DNA from: Pseudomonadota bacterium
GTDB taxonomy: Bacteria > Pseudomonadota > Gammaproteobacteria > Enterobacterales > Enterobacteriaceae
DNA length: 44,609 nucleotides
Assembly (NCBI GenBank): GCA_018261615.1
Contig: JAGTSE010000036.1
Coordinates: 1 to 44,609 of the forward strand
Direction of reading: 5' to 3'
Every line of letters begins with the position of its first letter. Position 1 is the first letter of the stretch. Shown piece after piece: positions 33,201 to 41,687 of the stretch. Both the position numbers and the translations under genes were made by a program. The notes under the pieces are model-generated. The model searched no databases, had not been told where the DNA came from, and saw only the letters and a program-made list of their open reading frames with translations.

Positions 33201-34046
33201 ATGAACAGCGCATTGGCAGAACTTTCTGAACACCCCAATTCGTATCAGCATCAATTAAACACCGTGCCGAAACAAAAGGTGCTGAGCGTCAGGAATTTGC
33301 GCAAATCGTATAATGAGCACCAGGCCGTGCTGCACGATATCAGTTTCGATCTGCACAGCGGCGAGATGGTCGGCGTGATTGGCCGTTCCGGCGCGGGTAA
33401 ATCGACGCTATTGCATGTACTGAATGGCACGCATAGCGCCAGCGCGGGCGAGATCTTAAGTTTCTCCGATGATGAAAGCGAGCCGCGTGATGTATCGCGC
33501 CTGAAAGGCCGTGCGCTCAATCAGTGGCGCAGCCAGTGCGGCATGATTTTCCAGGACTTCTGCCTCGTTCCACGCCTGGATGTGCTGACCAACGTGCTGC
33601 TCGGCCGTCTGAGCCAGACATCAACGCTAAAATCGCTGTTTAAAGTTTTCACCGACGAAGACCGCGCGAAAGCCATCTCCCTGCTTGAATGGCTGAACAT
33701 GCTGCCACATGCGTTACAGCGTGCAGAAACGCTCTCCGGTGGGCAGATGCAGCGCGTGGCGATTTGCCGGGCGCTGATCCAGAATCCCTCGTTATTACTG
33801 GCGGATGAACCTGTCGCTTCGCTGGACCCCAAAAATACCCAGCGCATCATGGATGTACTGCGCGAAGTGAGTCAGCAGGGCATCAGCGTGATGGTCAACC
33901 TGCACTCTGTTGAGTTGGTGAAAGAGTACTGCACGCGGGTTATCGGCGTGGCGCAGGGACGCATTATTTTTGACGACCACCCTTCCCGGCTGACACAGGA
34001 TGTTCTGCACGTACTGTACGGCGATGAAATCAGCCAATTGCATTAA
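33201..34046 (+). CDS. phnC: Phosphonate ABC importer ATPase
   Basis: A 281-residue ATPase. ATG 33201 follows GGAAG by four bases; TTG 33177 is an in-frame alternative. Walker A G-R-S-G-A-G-K-S-T, signature L-S-G-G-Q-M-Q-R-V, Walker B L-L-L-A-D-E-P-V-A-S-L-D. The closing region (V-I-G-V-A-Q-G-R-I-I-F-D) is as in PhnC. First gene of the phnCDEE operon, which imports phosphonates or related reduced phosphorus compounds. No C-P lyase genes are in the window. Confidence 0.88.
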   Translation: MNSALAELSEHPNSYQHQLNTVPKQKVLSVRNLRKSYNEHQAVLHDISFDLHSGEMVGVIGRSGAGKSTLLHVLNGTHSASAGEILSFSDDESEPRDVSRLKGRALNQWRSQCGMIFQDFCLVPRLDVLTNVLLGRLSQTSTLKSLFKVFTDEDRAKAISLLEWLNMLPHALQRAETLSGGQMQRVAICRALIQNPSLLLADEPVASLDPKNTQRIMDVLREVSQQGISVMVNLHSVELVKEYCTRVIGVAQGRIIFDDHPSRLTQDVLHVLYGDEISQLH

Positions 34047-34081
34047 TTATTCCTTCCAATGAGACAACACAGGCAATGACA

Positions 34082-35023
34082 ATGAAAAACCCTATTTCTG
34101 GCGCATTACGTTTATCTGCATTGATGACAGGTCTTCTGTTGGCATGGCAGGCTTCTGCCGCTGAGCAGCCAAAGGAATTGAATCTGGGGATTCTGGGCGG
34201 GCAGAACGCGACCCAGCAAATCGGCGATAACCAGTGTGTGAAAGAGTTTCTCGATAAAGAGCTGAACGTCGATACCAAACTGCGCAACTCCTCTGACTAC
34301 TCAGGTGTGATCCAGGGGCTGCTGGGCGGGAAAGTTGACGTGGTACTGAGCATGTCGCCTTCATCTTACGCCTCGGTGTATATCAACAACCCGAAAGCGG
34401 TCGATATCGTGGGTATCGCTGTTGACGATAAAGATCAATCGCGCGGTTACCACTCAGTGGTGATCGTGAAAGCCGACAGCCCGTACAAAAAGCTGGAAGA
34501 TCTGAAAGGCAAAGCGTTCGGCTTTGCGGACCCGGATTCCACCTCCGGCTACCTGATCCCGAACTACGCGTTCAAACAGAAGTTCGGCGGCAATACCGAC
34601 AACAAATACAACAACTACTTCTCCAGTGTCACCTTCTCTGGCGGTCATGAGCAGGACATTCTCGGCGTACTGAACGGCCAGTTCGCTGGCGCAGTCACCT
34701 GGACGTCTTTGGTTGGCGACTACAATACCGGCTACAGCACGGGTGCCTTTAACCGCCTGATCCGCATGGATCACCCGAATCTGATGAAAGAGATCCGTAT
34801 CATCTGGGAATCGCCGCTGATCCCGAACGGCCCGATCCTGGTGAGCAACAATCTGCCGGCGGATTTCAAAGCCAAGGTCATTACCGCCGTGAAGAAACTG
34901 GATACCGATAATCATGCCTGCTTCGTAAAAGCGATGGGCGGCACGCAGCATATCGGCCCGGGCAGCGTGGATGATTTCAAACAGATTATCGAGATGAAAC
35001 GCGAGCTGGTCACTGCACGCTAA
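34082..35023 (+). CDS. phnD: Phosphonate-binding periplasmic protein
   Basis: A 313-residue protein with signal peptide 1-26 (ending Q-A-S-A-A). ATG 34082 is preferred to 34076 because AGG is eight bases before it. PhnD family marks: L-N-L-G-I-L-G-G near 32, Y-S-G-V-I-Q-G-L-L-G-G-K-V-D-V, and F-A-D-P-D-S-T-S-G-Y-L-I-P, the loop that binds the phosphonate group. It delivers substrate to PhnE1/PhnE2. Ends just before a strong terminator-like hairpin. Confidence 0.9.
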   Translation: MKNPISGALRLSALMTGLLLAWQASAAEQPKELNLGILGGQNATQQIGDNQCVKEFLDKELNVDTKLRNSSDYSGVIQGLLGGKVDVVLSMSPSSYASVYINNPKAVDIVGIAVDDKDQSRGYHSVVIVKADSPYKKLEDLKGKAFGFADPDSTSGYLIPNYAFKQKFGGNTDNKYNNYFSSVTFSGGHEQDILGVLNGQFAGAVTWTSLVGDYNTGYSTGAFNRLIRMDHPNLMKEIRIIWESPLIPNGPILVSNNLPADFKAKVITAVKKLDTDNHACFVKAMGGTQHIGPGSVDDFKQIIEMKRELVTAR

Positions 35024-35040
35024 TCGGCACCTCATGAAAT

Positions 35041-35069
35041 AAGCCCCTGCGTCGAACCAGGGGCTTTTA
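35041..35069 (+). terminator. Intercistronic terminator/attenuator between phnD and phnE1
   Basis: AAGCCCCTG pairs perfectly with CAGGGGCTT around eight bases and is followed by TTAT. It lies between two genes of one operon, so it probably reduces permease expression relative to the binding protein rather than ending the operon. Confidence 0.85.
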
Positions 35070-35101
35070 TTCGATTGTCATACAGGACACGATTGCAACG
35101 C

Positions 35102-35974
35102 ATGAACACGTCGAATATGCAGTTCGAGCACTATTACCAACAGGTCAGAACGCGCCAGAAGCGCGACACTGTGGCCTCTTCGTTACTGCTGCTGGCGCTC
35201 TGGTTTGCTGCCGGGAACGCCGCCGAATTTAATATTTTTACCATCTGGCACTCGCTGCCCAGCTTCCTCGATTACATGCTGGAAACCGTGCCGACGCTGC
35301 ACTGGTCGCAGCTGTTTGCCGACAGCCACACCAAAGGCTCGCTGGCGTATTGGGGTTATCGCTTGCCGATTCAGTTACCGCTGATTTGGGAAACCCTGCA
35401 ACTGGCGCTGGCCTCAACGCTGCTCTCTTTTGTCATCGCTGGCGTGCTGGCTTTTCTGGCGGCGAGCAACACTTGGTCGCCACCGCCGGTACGTTTTGCC
35501 ATTCGCACACTAGTGGCGTTTTTGCGCACTATGCCGGAGCTGGCGTGGGCGGTCATTTTCGTGATGGCATTTGGCATTGGTGCGATCCCCGGTTTCCTTG
35601 CGCTGGCGCTGCACACCGTCGGCAGCCTAACCAAACTGTTCTATGAAGCGGTGGAAAGCACGCAGGATCGTCCAGTACGTGGACTGGCCGCCTGCGGTGC
35701 CACGCATCTGCAACGCATCCGTTTCGCGCTGTGGCCGCAAGTCAAACCGATTTTTCTCTCCTACGGCTTTATGCGCCTGGAGATTAACTTCCGCTCCTCC
35801 ACTATTCTTGGTCTGGTTGGCGCAGGCGGTATCGGCCAGGAGCTGATGACCAATATCAAACTCGACCGCTACGACCAGGTCAGCATTACGCTGCTGCTGA
35901 TCATCATTGTGGTTTCGGCGCTCGATACCCTCTCTGGCCGTTTGCGCCAGTGGGTGCTGGAGGGGAAAAAATGA
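35102..35974 (+). CDS. phnE: Phosphonate ABC importer permease 1
   Basis: A 290-residue inner-membrane permease with about six helices and the BPD permease loop (Y-E-A-V-E-S-T-Q-D-R-P-V-R-G-L-A-A-C-G-A). G-L-V-G-A-G-G-I-G-Q near the end is a PhnE mark. ATG 35102 is listed, but AGGA (35084-35087) is well spaced for the in-frame TTG at 35093, which may be the true start. The stop overlaps the next ATG (ATGA). Confidence 0.87.
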   Translation: MNTSNMQFEHYYQQVRTRQKRDTVASSLLLLALWFAAGNAAEFNIFTIWHSLPSFLDYMLETVPTLHWSQLFADSHTKGSLAYWGYRLPIQLPLIWETLQLALASTLLSFVIAGVLAFLAASNTWSPPPVRFAIRTLVAFLRTMPELAWAVIFVMAFGIGAIPGFLALALHTVGSLTKLFYEAVESTQDRPVRGLAACGATHLQRIRFALWPQVKPIFLSYGFMRLEINFRSSTILGLVGAGGIGQELMTNIKLDRYDQVSITLLLIIIVVSALDTLSGRLRQWVLEGKK

Positions 35975-36852
35975 CAAGCTGGCAAACCGTACCGAATGTG
36001 ACCTTAAGTCGTAAACTGCACAGTGATTTGTTCAAAGCGCAGGGGCGCTATCTGCGCCGTCTCGGCCTGATTGCACTGGCCGCTGCGCTCTACTATCTGT
36101 GGTTTTTTATGCAATTCGGCATTTCGCTCGATCAGGCGCTTAGCGGCGTACAGCAGATAGGCCACTATCTGCTGCGCATGTTTGTCTGGCACGATTTCCT
36201 CAACTGGCCGTTTGGCTACTATTTCTCGCAGATTGGCATCACGCTGGCGATTGTTTTCGCCGGTACACTCACCGCCACAATGCTGGCGTTACTGCTCTCA
36301 TTCCTTGCCGCACGCAACATCATGCGCGGCGGGTTTCTCGGTGCGGTGGCGTTTTGTATGCGTCGCCTGTTCGACATTCTGCGCGGCATCGATATGGCGA
36401 TCTGGGGGCTGATTTTTGTGCGTGCCGTTGGTCTCGGGCCGCTGGCCGGGGTACTGGCAATCATCATGCAGGATACCGGTCTGCTTGGCCGTCTGTATGC
36501 GGAAAGCCATGAAGCGGTGGATCGCTCGCCGGGACGCGGTATGACTGCCGTCGGCGCGAGCGGCCTGCAAAAGCACCGTTTCAGTACCTTTACCCAGTCA
36601 TTCCCGACCTTCCTCGCGCTGAGCCTTTATCAGATCGAGTCGAACACCCGTTCGGCGGCGGTGCTGGGTTTTGTCGGCGCGGGTGGTATCGGTCTGATTT
36701 ATGCCGAAAACATGCGGCTGTGGAACTGGGATGTGGTGATGTTTATCACTGTGCTTCTGGTCGCCGTGGTAATGCTGATGGATATAGCATCGGCCTGGCT
36801 GCGCCGACGCTATATTATCGGTAAATCGGTGCCGCTGTTTAAGCCCGAGTAA
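35971..36852 (+). CDS. phnE: Phosphonate ABC importer permease 2
   Basis: A 293-residue second permease, ATG 35971 in an ATGA overlap with GGAGGGG upstream. It has about six helices, the loop Y-A-E-S-H-E-A-V-D-R-S-P-G-R-G-M-T-A-V-G-A-S and G-F-V-G-A-G-G-I-G-L. It probably pairs with the first permease as a heterodimer. The end overlaps the convergent HAD gene by 14 bases. Confidence 0.87.
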   Translation: MTSWQTVPNVTLSRKLHSDLFKAQGRYLRRLGLIALAAALYYLWFFMQFGISLDQALSGVQQIGHYLLRMFVWHDFLNWPFGYYFSQIGITLAIVFAGTLTATMLALLLSFLAARNIMRGGFLGAVAFCMRRLFDILRGIDMAIWGLIFVRAVGLGPLAGVLAIIMQDTGLLGRLYAESHEAVDRSPGRGMTAVGASGLQKHRFSTFTQSFPTFLALSLYQIESNTRSAAVLGFVGAGGIGLIYAENMRLWNWDVVMFITVLLVAVVMLMDIASAWLRRRYIIGKSVPLFKPE

Positions 36853-37510
36853 GCCGCCAGTTAAGTTGCGGCCAGCGGCGCAGTGCTCCCTGCGCCGCCA
36901 GTTGCGGGCAGGGATTCACCATAAATACGTGGTTGGCGTATTCGCAGAGCGGCAAATCGTTAATTGAGTCGGTATAAAACGTCACGGCCCCACGATGCTG
37001 CGGGTGATGAACAAGGAAGTTTTCAAGGCGGGTAATTTTGCCCTGCTGATAACTTGGCGTACCGTCGATGATCCCCGTGTAGCGCCCGTTATCGGTTTTC
37101 ACGTCCACGCCAATCGCGTGCTCAATGCCCAGTACCGGCGCAATCGCCTTCACCAGCAAACTGACCGACGCGGAGATAATCAGCATCGCTTGATTGCTGG
37201 CCTGCAATTCCCTGATTAACGCCAGCGCCTGCGGGTAGATGTGCGGCACAATCTCCGTTTTCACACACAGCGCCACCATGCTTTCCACCTGCTCCACCGG
37301 GAAATCGCGCAGCGGCGACATGGTCAGCGCCACATACTCGTGCAGATTCATTTCGCCGCGCGCGTAAGCCTGCATCATCCGCTCTTCATCGCGCAAATAA
37401 TCCGCGCCATCGGCAAAACCTTCACGCACCAGGTAGCGGCTCCACAGCGTGCTACTGTCACCAGAAATCAAAGTGTTATCGAGATCAAAAACATACAGCG
37501 GTTGCGGCAT
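36839..37510 (-). CDS. HAD-IB family phosphatase (SerB-like)
   Basis: A 223-residue cytosolic hydrolase. Motif I F-D-L-D-N-T-L (D9 nucleophile, D11), motif II I-I-S-A-S, the lysine motif in Q-Q-G-K-I, and motif IV Y-T-D-S-I-N-D-L-P-L. The size and motifs are those of the HAD-IB group of phosphoserine phosphatase-like enzymes. Substrate unknown; the tail-to-tail overlap with phnE2 suggests but does not prove a role in phosphorus supply. Confidence 0.85.
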   Translation of the reverse strand: MPQPLYVFDLDNTLISGDSSTLWSRYLVREGFADGADYLRDEERMMQAYARGEMNLHEYVALTMSPLRDFPVEQVESMVALCVKTEIVPHIYPQALALIRELQASNQAMLIISASVSLLVKAIAPVLGIEHAIGVDVKTDNGRYTGIIDGTPSYQQGKITRLENFLVHHPQHRGAVTFYTDSINDLPLCEYANHVFMVNPCPQLAAQGALRRWPQLNWRLTRA

Positions 37511-37587
37511 TGTCGCGTCCAGAATTAAGGAAATCCGCCCTGCACTTTAGCAAAAAAAGATGACAACTTAACGATGCAGTTGATTTG

Positions 37588-37601
37588 CTAAACCGGTTTA
37601 G
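37588..37601. promoter_or_regulatory. ScrR operator of scrK
   Basis: CTAAACCGGTTTAG is a perfect 14-bp palindrome, identical to the two sites before scrY. It fills the spacer between a possible -35 (TTGATT, 37580-37585) and -10 (TTAAGT, 37602-37607), so repressor binding would block the promoter. LacI-family ScrR, with fructose-type inducers, is the expected ligand. Confidence 0.85.
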
Positions 37602-37638
37602 TTAAGTTTTATCGATTATTTTAAAGCGGGAGAAAGTT

Positions 37639-38556
37639 ATGTCAGCACGAGTCTGGTGTCTGGGCGATGCGGTGGTCGATTTACTGCCGGAAGGCGCAGG
37701 GCGCTTGTTGCAGTGTCCCGGCGGCGCGCCTGCGAATGTGGCGGTCGGCATTGCGCGTTTGCAGGGAAACAGCGGTTTTATCGGCCGCGTCGGTGACGAT
37801 CCTTTTGGTCGCTTTATGCGCCAAACCCTCGACGCCGAGCAGGTGCATACCGCGTTTATGTCTGCCGACCCGGCGCAACGCACCTCCACGGTGGTCGTCG
37901 CGCTCGATGAAGTGGGTGAGCGCTCATTTACCTTTATGGTACGACCGAGCGCCGATCTGTTTCTCGCTGTGGATGATTTGCCGCCTTTTCAGTGCGGCGA
38001 ATGGCTGCACTGCTGCTCGATTGCGCTCTCTGCTGAACCGTCGCGCAGCACCACGTTTACGGCGATGACACGCATCCGCAGCGCCGGCGGATTTGTCAGC
38101 TTCGACCCGAATATCCGCCACGATCTGTGGGCCGATCCGCAGCAGTTACATGATGCGCTGAGCCAGGCCTTCACGCTGGCGGACGTAGTAAAACTCTCGG
38201 AAGAAGAACTGGCCTTTTTTAGTGGCCAGGCAGATATCGACGCCAGCATGCAGCAATTAGCCGAACGTTTTGCCATCCCGCTGTTGCTGGTGACGCAGGG
38301 TAAAGCGGGCGTCAAAGCCTGCCTGCGTGGGGCACTCAGCGCCTGGTCAACACGGCCGGTTATCAGCGTCGATACCACCGGCGCAGGAGATGCGTTTGTT
38401 GCCGGATTGCTGTGGGAACTGGCGCAGCACGGGCTACCGGATAACCAGCTGCAACTTGGCGCACGTCTTGCCACCGCGCAGCGCTGCGGGGCGCTCGCCA
38501 CCACGGCGAAAGGTGCGATGACCGCCTTGCCCTATCATCATCAACTGGAGGAATAA
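37639..38556 (+). CDS. scrK: Fructokinase of the sucrose regulon
   Basis: A 305-residue PfkB-family kinase that phosphorylates the fructose released from sucrose-6-phosphate. N-terminal signature G-G-A-P-A-N-V-A-V-G near 34 and C-terminal D-T-T-G-A-G-D-A-F with the catalytic aspartate near 252. GGGAG is seven bases before the ATG. It has its own operator, separate from scrYAB. Confidence 0.92.
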   Translation: MSARVWCLGDAVVDLLPEGAGRLLQCPGGAPANVAVGIARLQGNSGFIGRVGDDPFGRFMRQTLDAEQVHTAFMSADPAQRTSTVVVALDEVGERSFTFMVRPSADLFLAVDDLPPFQCGEWLHCCSIALSAEPSRSTTFTAMTRIRSAGGFVSFDPNIRHDLWADPQQLHDALSQAFTLADVVKLSEEELAFFSGQADIDASMQQLAERFAIPLLLVTQGKAGVKACLRGALSAWSTRPVISVDTTGAGDAFVAGLLWELAQHGLPDNQLQLGARLATAQRCGALATTAKGAMTALPYHHQLEE

Positions 38557-38599
38557 CCCGCCAGAGTGCCGCTTCGTTTTGCGAGCCGTCTCACAATCA

Positions 38600-38613
38600 C
38601 TAAACCGGTTTAG
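38600..38613. promoter_or_regulatory. ScrR operator 1 of scrY
   Basis: CTAAACCGGTTTAG, perfect palindrome followed by CAAA. It lies just upstream of the predicted -35 at 38623 and exactly 60 bases before the second identical site. Confidence 0.85.
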
Positions 38614-38622
38614 CAAATTTAA

Positions 38623-38652
38623 TTGCGTGAAGAAATTATCCATGGGTATGAT
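38623..38652 (+). promoter_or_regulatory. Predicted scrYAB promoter
   Basis: TTGCGT (38623-38628), 18 bases, TATGAT (38647-38652). The predicted start near 38660 coincides with operator 2, and operator 1 lies directly upstream, so repressor would bracket the promoter. Confidence 0.65.
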
Positions 38653-38659
38653 TCGTCAC

Positions 38660-38673
38660 CTAAACCGGTTTAG
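38660..38673. promoter_or_regulatory. ScrR operator 2 of scrY
   Basis: The third copy of CTAAACCGGTTTAG, covering the predicted transcription start of scrYAB. Confidence 0.85.
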
Positions 38674-38722
38674 CAAAAAAAATAATCCTGTGATGATAGC
38701 TCTTCCTTAGGGATGCAACACG

Positions 38723-40240
38723 ATGAAAAAAAGCACGCTTGCCGTAACCCTTGGTTTGATATTCAGCTCTGGCTCTGCACTGGCTGCTGATCCCAGCATG
38801 AGCAGCATAGAAGCCCGTCTTGCCGCGCTGGAACAGCGTTTACAAGCGGCAGAACAACGCGCAAATGCCGCAGAAACCCGCGCCAAAGCGGCGGAAAAAC
38901 AGGCGCAGCAACTGGCCGCCGCGCAGCAGCAGACGCAAACTACCACCAGCCAGGTTGAGCAGCGCACCGCCAAACTGGAGAAAAAAGCCACCGATGAAGG
39001 CGGATTTGAATTCCACGGCTACGCCCGTTCTGGTCTGCTGATGAATAACTCCGCCGCCAAAACGCAAGGCGGGCCAACGATGACCCCGGCAGGGGAAACC
39101 GGCGGTTATGTCGGTCGCTTGGGTAACGAACCAGATACCTATGTTGAGATGAACCTCGAACATAAACAGACGCTGGCAAACGGCGCGACCACGCGCTTTA
39201 AGGTAATGCTGGCCGACGGGCAAAAAACCTATAACGACTGGACAGCCTCCAGCAGCGATCTCAACCTGCGCCAGGCGTTTACCGAAATCGGCCATCTGCC
39301 AAGCTTCACCGGCGCGTTTAAAGACTCCACCATCTGGGCCGGTAAACGTTTCGACCGCGATAACTTCGATATCCACTGGATCGACTCCGATGTGGTATTC
39401 CTCGCCGGGACCGGTGCCGGGATCTACGACATGAAGTGGAACGATGACACACACAGCAACCTGTCAATTTACGGCCGCACCTTCGGCGACATTGAGAACA
39501 GTGAAAACACGGCGCAGAACTATATTCTGTCGTTGAACAACTTCTACGGCCCGCTGCAACTGATGGTCAGCGGTATGCGCGCCAAAGATAATAACGATCG
39601 GGTCGATCTCGACGGCAATAAAGTGAAGGGCGATGCCGCGAATACCGGCGTGCATGCGCTTCTCGGCCTGCATAACAGCAGCTTCTATGGGCTGCGGGAA
39701 GGTTCAGCGAAAACCGCCCTGCTCTACGGCCACGGGCTGGGCGCAGAGGTGAAATCGATCGGTTCCGACGGCGCGCTGTTGCCGGAAGCGAACACCTGGC
39801 GCCTGGCCAGCTACGGCATCACGCCGCTGGGCGGCGGCTGGCATATTGCACCAGCCGTACTGGCACAAAGCAGTAAAGATCGCTACGTCAAAGGCGACAG
39901 CTACCAGTGGGCTACCGCCAACTTGCGCCTGATTCAGGGGATCACCGAGAACTTCGAAATGCAATACGAAGGCAGCTACCAGTACATGGATCTTCGTCCA
40001 GAGGGCTACAACAGCCGTAACGCGGTGAGCGGTAACTTCTATAAACTGACCGTCGCCCCGACACTGAAAGCCAGCGATGTCGGCGAATTCCTCAAACGCC
40101 CGGAAATCCGCTTGTTCGCCACCTGGATGAACTGGGATCACCGCCTGGATAAGTACGCCAGCGATGATGCCTTTGGCAGCAACAGCTTTAAATCCGGCGG
40201 CGAGTGGAACTTCGGCATCCAAATGGAGACCTGGTTCTAA
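38723..40240 (+). CDS. scrY: Sucrose porin
   Basis: A 505-residue outer-membrane porin of the LamB/ScrY family. Signal peptide 1-22 (A-L-A-A), then a coiled coil of about 60 residues rich in Ala, Gln and Glu (28-90), a ScrY feature absent from LamB, then an 18-strand barrel ending W-N-F-G-I-Q-M-E-T-W-F with the terminal Phe needed for assembly. It lets sucrose into the periplasm. Confidence 0.92.
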   Translation: MKKSTLAVTLGLIFSSGSALAADPSMSSIEARLAALEQRLQAAEQRANAAETRAKAAEKQAQQLAAAQQQTQTTTSQVEQRTAKLEKKATDEGGFEFHGYARSGLLMNNSAAKTQGGPTMTPAGETGGYVGRLGNEPDTYVEMNLEHKQTLANGATTRFKVMLADGQKTYNDWTASSSDLNLRQAFTEIGHLPSFTGAFKDSTIWAGKRFDRDNFDIHWIDSDVVFLAGTGAGIYDMKWNDDTHSNLSIYGRTFGDIENSENTAQNYILSLNNFYGPLQLMVSGMRAKDNNDRVDLDGNKVKGDAANTGVHALLGLHNSSFYGLREGSAKTALLYGHGLGAEVKSIGSDGALLPEANTWRLASYGITPLGGGWHIAPAVLAQSSKDRYVKGDSYQWATANLRLIQGITENFEMQYEGSYQYMDLRPEGYNSRNAVSGNFYKLTVAPTLKASDVGEFLKRPEIRLFATWMNWDHRLDKYASDDAFGSNSFKSGGEWNFGIQMETWF

Positions 40241-40249
40241 TGAGTTCGG

Positions 40250-40284
40250 CCCCTGCGGGGTGCGGGGGTCGTCTCAACCGGGTT
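40250..40284 (+). other. scrY-scrA intercistronic GC hairpin and operator-like palindrome
   Basis: CCCC-TGC-GGGG (40250-40260) can form a small hairpin, and AACCGGGTT (40276-40284) resembles the ScrR core but with one extra central G. With no promoter visible here, it is more likely an mRNA element than a functional operator. Confidence 0.35.
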
Positions 40285-40316
40285 AACACCACAATAACGA
40301 GAATACAGAGGTTATT

Positions 40317-41687
40317 ATGGATTTTGCACAAATTGCCCGCGCGCTACTGCCGCTGCTGGGTGGTAAGGATAATATCGCCAGCGCCGCACACTGCGCTACG
40401 CGTCTGCGCTTAGTACTGGTGGAAGACGCGAAAGCCGATACCGCAGCAATCGGCAAAATTGACGGTGTGAAAGGCTGTTTTCGTAACGCCGGGCAGTTGC
40501 AGATTATTTTCGGTACCGGCGTGGTGAATAAAGTTTACGCCGCGTTTATCGCCGAGGCCGGGATCAACGAATCGAGCAAGTCAGAAGCCGCCGATATCGC
40601 CGCGCGCAAGCTCAACCCGTTCCAGCGCATTGCCCGCCTGCTGTCGAACATTTTCGTGCCGATTATCCCGGCGATCGTTGCCTCCGGCTTGCTGATGGGG
40701 CTGCTGGGAATGGTGAAAACCTACGGCTGGGTTAACCCGGACAACGCGCTGTACATCATGCTCGACATGTTCAGTTCGGCGGCGTTTATCATTCTGCCAA
40801 TCCTGATTGGCTTTACCGCCGCTCGCGAGTTTGGCGGTAACCCCTATCTTGGCGCGACGCTGGGCGGCATTCTGACGCACCCGGCGCTGACCAACGCCTG
40901 GGGTGTGGCGGCTGGCTTCCATACCATGAACTTTTTCGGTATCGAAGTGGCGATGATCGGCTACCAGGGAACCGTTTTCCCGGTACTGCTGGCAGTGTGG
41001 TTTATGAGCCTGCTGGAGAAGCAACTGCGCCGGGTGATCCCGGATGCGCTGGATCTGATCCTGACGCCGTTCCTGACGGTGATTATCTCTGGTTTTATCG
41101 CCATGCTGGTTATCGGCCCGGCGGGTCGCGCACTGGGCGACGGCATCTCCTTTGTTCTCAGCACGTTGATTAGCCATGCAGGCTGGCTGGCCGGAATGCT
41201 GTTCGGCGGGATCTATTCGGTGATTGTGATTACTGGCGTGCATCATAGTTTTCACGCCATTGAAGCCGGGCTGCTGGGCAATCCGTCAATCGGTGTCAAC
41301 TTCCTGCTGCCGATCTGGGCGATGGCGAACGTCGCCCAGGGCGGTGCCTGTCTGGCGGTGTGGTTTAAAACAAAAGATGCGAAGATCAAAGCCATCACTC
41401 TGCCTTCGGCTTTCTCGGCGCTACTCGGCATTACCGAGGCGGCGATTTTCGGTATCAACCTGCGCTTTGTAAAACCCTTTATTGCCGCACTTATCGGCGG
41501 GGCTGCGGGTGGCGCGTGGGTAGTTTCGGTACATGTGTATATGACGGCGGTCGGCCTGACGGGCATCCCTGGTATGGCGATTGTGCAGGCCAGTTCGTTG
41601 CTCAACTATGTTATCGGGATGGTGATTGCATTTAGCGCCGCGTTTGTTATCTCTTACCTGCTGAAATACAAAACGGACTCCGAATAA
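40317..41687 (+). CDS. scrA: Sucrose PTS permease, enzyme IIBC
   Basis: A 456-residue PTS protein. The IIB domain is N-terminal with phosphorylated Cys26 in A-H-C-A-T-R-L-R-L, and the IIC domain follows from about 105 with ten or so helices, V-H-H-S-F-H-A-I-E near 306 and G-I-T-E-A-A-I-F-G near 369. There is no IIA domain, so it depends on glucose IIA (Crr). It imports sucrose as sucrose-6-phosphate. Its stop shares one base with the scrB start (TAATG). Confidence 0.93.
   Translation: MDFAQIARALLPLLGGKDNIASAAHCATRLRLVLVEDAKADTAAIGKIDGVKGCFRNAGQLQIIFGTGVVNKVYAAFIAEAGINESSKSEAADIAARKLNPFQRIARLLSNIFVPIIPAIVASGLLMGLLGMVKTYGWVNPDNALYIMLDMFSSAAFIILPILIGFTAAREFGGNPYLGATLGGILTHPALTNAWGVAAGFHTMNFFGIEVAMIGYQGTVFPVLLAVWFMSLLEKQLRRVIPDALDLILTPFLTVIISGFIAMLVIGPAGRALGDGISFVLSTLISHAGWLAGMLFGGIYSVIVITGVHHSFHAIEAGLLGNPSIGVNFLLPIWAMANVAQGGACLAVWFKTKDAKIKAITLPSAFSALLGITEAAIFGINLRFVKPFIAALIGGAAGGAWVVSVHVYMTAVGLTGIPGMAIVQASSLLNYVIGMVIAFSAAFVISYLLKYKTDSE

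Noticed and set aside
40276..40284. A fourth ScrR operator between scrY and scrA
   Set aside because: It has an odd centre (AACCGGGTT), lacks the outer bases of the other three identical sites and no promoter is visible.
40581..41255. A 224-codon minus-strand frame opposite scrA
   Set aside because: Antisense shadow of a clearly identified PTS gene.
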